DNA of 64,000 nt, taken from assembly GCA_916381525.1 (NCBI GenBank), contig CAKAEH010001925.1, forward strand, positions 62,001 through 126,000, written 5' to 3'. Below are positions 61,121 through 64,000 of this stretch, piece by piece; within the stretch, counting starts at the first letter, position 1; each line of letters opens with the position of its first letter. A program made the translations under genes and the position numbers. The stretch is from Cercopithifilaria johnstoni (taxonomy: Eukaryota; Nematoda; Chromadorea; Rhabditida; Onchocercidae). The notes under the pieces were generated by a model. It did not search any database. It worked only from the letters and a program-made list of their open reading frames with translations, and was not told the origin of the DNA.

Positions 61121-64000
61121 ATCTTCTCCTTGCTTATATTTTAATGGAAACAATTAAATAACTGGCAATAGCAAAGGTATAAGAATATAGGGATTTATTC
61201 GACAAATATTCATCGATATCCTGAAACTAATTCGAAAAATAATTTGACAATATTTTAAAATAATCATATCTAAATTTAATAATAAGTCTCCCGAGATAAT
61301 TCCCGAGATTTTCTATGAAAATCTCAATAAATCCAACAAGGAACTGTAAACAAAAATGATGGAAAAAGAATCGTATCGCTTGAATCGCCTTTGATGAATA
61401 ATGAAGGCAAATGTAAAAATTATCTTCGAAAAGGTCAAAATTAAAAGTTTGACTAATGTTAAAAATAATTTCATCACAGTAAATCGATTAATCCCAAATT
61501 ACTTTAATAGTTTCATGGCCAAGATCAGGACAAATACTGATATCTCTTAGGCTAAATTACCCCAACTACTATAGAGGATAACTTTTTCCATTTGTTTACT
61601 CCCAGTATTACTGCAATAAAAGAAGTGTTGCAATGAGAATATTATCAAATATGAATGAATAGGTTGGAAGTAAACAAATGATTGAATGTGTCAAGCAAAT
61701 CAAACATACTCAATTTAATTCTTATTTTATTAACTTATTAAGTAGACAATATGTAAAGGTAAGAAGAAGAGTTTATGGACATTTTCAGTTTGCTTCGTTT
61801 TCGTTGCGTTTTATCAATAATACATAAAGGTGATGGAAGAGATGGGAGACGGCGTAGGAGAGAGGGCATGCATACCAAATGCAAATTTGAATGAGTCAAC
61901 TTTACATGGATGAATCATTCAAACTTAGGAATCTCTGTAATGAAAATAAATGGAAATGCATAAGAATCCATAGGGTAGACATTCAAACCTAGGAATCTCT
62001 TTAATGAAAATAAATGGTATCAGAATCCATCGGTAGGAATGAATTATACTTTATTGATTGTCTGTATCGTATTGTAGTATTTAATATCTAAATGACTCAT
62101 TGATAGATGAATCTTCATCCTTTGATTTTTTCTATCTCCAAACTGAGAAATTAATTCATCAAATACTAGTAGAATTTTTAACGTTGATTAAGTAATCTTG
62201 AAATATCTGACGTACGTGTAAATATTACGTATAGTCGAATAAATGAAATGTTGCATAATGCATTTGAATATAAAATGAAAGTAAAATTTATTTCATCTTC
62301 TTTTGCCATTCTTTTTATAAACAAAATAAAACGTAAAAATACGTCTGATATGTTTGATATAAAGAAATGTGAGAAGAATAGTAAGGAGAAAATGACGAAA
62401 TGATAGAAGAATGGAAGATCTTTTGAATTATTTTTACTGATAACGAAGAGATAAGTATTTATCAATAATTAGTATACAAAGGAGAAATAAGAGCGATATT
62501 GTTAAAGACAATAAATTTAATTCGGAATTGTAGAAAAACCAAAAATCAACAAAAGCATTGAATTTTCATATGACAGAAACGAAAAAGTTATTTTAATTGA
62601 TTTATTTGAAAAGTGAAATTATCATCAATGATAATAATAAATGAAGAAAAAGAATGAGTGATAAATTCAATGATAAATTCCATTTGAATCATTTGAGGAA
62701 ATAACAACTTAAAATGAATGAATATTAATTGTTAGTTGGAATAGTACATATGATTAGAAAAAGAGTTATCTAAAAAGTACATGAGTAATGTGTAAGCTAA
62801 GGAATCTCAACTTATCAAAACTCTTGCATTAGATCAGTTACCTATCTGATTGCTATGCAATAGTCAATACGTGCTAATTATACTTAAAACTATAATTAAT
62901 TTTAAATTAATGATAAAAAGTTGGAAGAAATTTGAAAAAGACATTGTTATAAATGTTACCGTTTGGATAGAGAGCTTACCTTCTTATGCTTCTTCTCTTC
63001 GTTATGCAATGAAGTAAATAATATTGACAATAAATTGAAAATTCAGCTTACTATAATAGTTTGCATACAAATATTGAATTAGAGAAGAAATAGTTTGGTT
63101 TGTAACAGCGAGAGCAATAAGATTGATCTCTCAATCGATGGATTATTTAATTTCAATGAAGTGACCAATTTCTCTGCTCTCCTATCTCAGTTACAGATGT
63201 GTGGTGTTCTATTAGCTAGCCTATGTCAACATGATCAGAACCGGAGAGATTTTCAAATAGTATTATTCTTTTGAAGCATTTACTGAAACATTAGAATTTC
63301 CGTTGAGTCATCTTTGTATTATACAATTCCTTTGTTTTACATTTGTATTTCCTGCCTAAACGATGTTTTCTAGTTATTTCCGAAAAGTAGAAATGCTTCG
63401 GGATTTGTTAATCAGGAAGTAAACAGCACTCGAAGGATTTTTTTACAAATCAGAACGATTTAAATGTTTTTTGTTTCTTCTAACCAAATTATTTGTTATC
63501 ACAGCTGTCATTAATATGATGCGATAAACAAAAACAGACAATCAGACACATTATATCGTTATATGGTAAGTATAGCTTAGAAGAATTTCAAGTACTTTAT
63601 TCAAAACTACAAATTAAGAAAGGCTATAGTCGAGGAAAATTATTTGTAAAAAATTTATTTGATAATACAGGATTAGATAAATTTTAGAAATTCCAAATAT
63701 GACATTTCACAAAATTTTACTTTAATGATAAATTGTTTTCGAAGTAACCATTTGTTCTTAGTTCTGCAAATCTTAATTTTTTTGTTTTGAACTGCTGTAA
63801 AACTTTTGTTACACGCTTATGAGTGAGGTAATATATGTCTAAATTATGCAGTTTAATATAATTAAAAATGAGTGAGGTATATGTAAGGCTGTTTGGAAGA
63901 CGTGTGAGCCTTCCAATTACATTTATTATTATATTGTTTCATGCATTTAAGTAAATACTGAAATATCTATTCATTTTAAATGGGCAGAATTAAACAAATT
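61121..64000. other. Upstream region of the four-TM gene; no recognised gene
   Basis: About 2.9 kb, AT-rich. The minus-strand ORF at 62178-62465 is Phe/Ile/Leu-rich without a recognisable domain and is not called. The region includes the tandem repeat at 61917-62036. Promoter elements cannot be assigned. Confidence 0.45.
61917..62036. repeat. Two tandem copies of a ~60-bp unit
   Basis: ATTCAAACTTAGGAATCTCT, then a TGAAAATAAATGG stretch and an AGAATCCAT stretch, occurs at 61917-61978 and again at 61981-62036 with small deletions. Confidence 0.85.

Noticed and set aside
62178..62465. 95-codon minus-strand ORF upstream of the four-TM gene
   Set aside because: Low-complexity hydrophobic composition without family match; treated as chance.

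Overview
The window is a stretch of AT-rich nematode nuclear DNA, most likely from a filarial or related parasitic roundworm. The evidence is many short exons split by AT-rich introns with nematode-type splice sites (TTTCAG-like acceptors, GTAAGT/GTTAGT donors, two GC-AG introns), 3'-splice-like sites just before several start codons (as expected for spliced-leader trans-splicing), and gene products that read as animal housekeeping proteins. No prokaryotic, viral or transposon coding sequence was seen. The exon models were built by hand from reading frame, splice motifs and phase matching; genus and species cannot be told from the sequence.

Layout, left to right. An AASDH-like adenylation/carrier/beta-propeller protein runs off the left edge (1-6416, minus). 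Then, all on the minus strand: ADAT3 tRNA deaminase subunit (6933-9303), ORC4 (11821-15503), a 5.8 kb gene-free purine-rich stretch (15504-21332), a TRIM-NHL protein close to NHL-2 (21333-29634), and a large M16 metallopeptidase of the C05D11.1 type (30865-41092). On the plus strand lie the small TFIIH subunit GTF2H5/TTDA (42052-42267) and a probable new two-exon gene for a 56-residue protein (42854-43366). Minus-strand genes resume with RNase H1 (43403-45242), ZFAND1 (46201-48635), CCDC134 (50022-52113) and a four-membrane-segment protein with a long charged, His-rich tail (53137-61120). The last 2.9 kb holds no recognised gene.

The genes do not form one pathway. Several serve nucleic-acid or protein maintenance (ORC4, GTF2H5, RNase H1, ADAT3, TRIM-NHL, ZFAND1, CCDC134, M16 protease). 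ADAT3 and AASDH are close and co-oriented (about 0.5 kb apart), so they could share a polycistronic transcript; the other gaps are larger.

The most notable finding is in the four-membrane-segment gene at the right end. It has three homologous versions of its second exon in tandem. Each starts in phase 0 and ends in phase 1, so only one can be used per mRNA. Two are exactly 172 nt; the third (154 nt) encodes a cysteine-rich version of the first extracellular loop. Other points worth a look: the unannotated 56-residue gene, an RNase H1 that has lost its hybrid-binding domain and gained a loop insertion, GC-AG introns in two genes, a perfect 50-bp palindrome in an ADAT3 intron, and a 137-bp duplication around a single N that looks like an assembly error inside an exon of the M16 gene.
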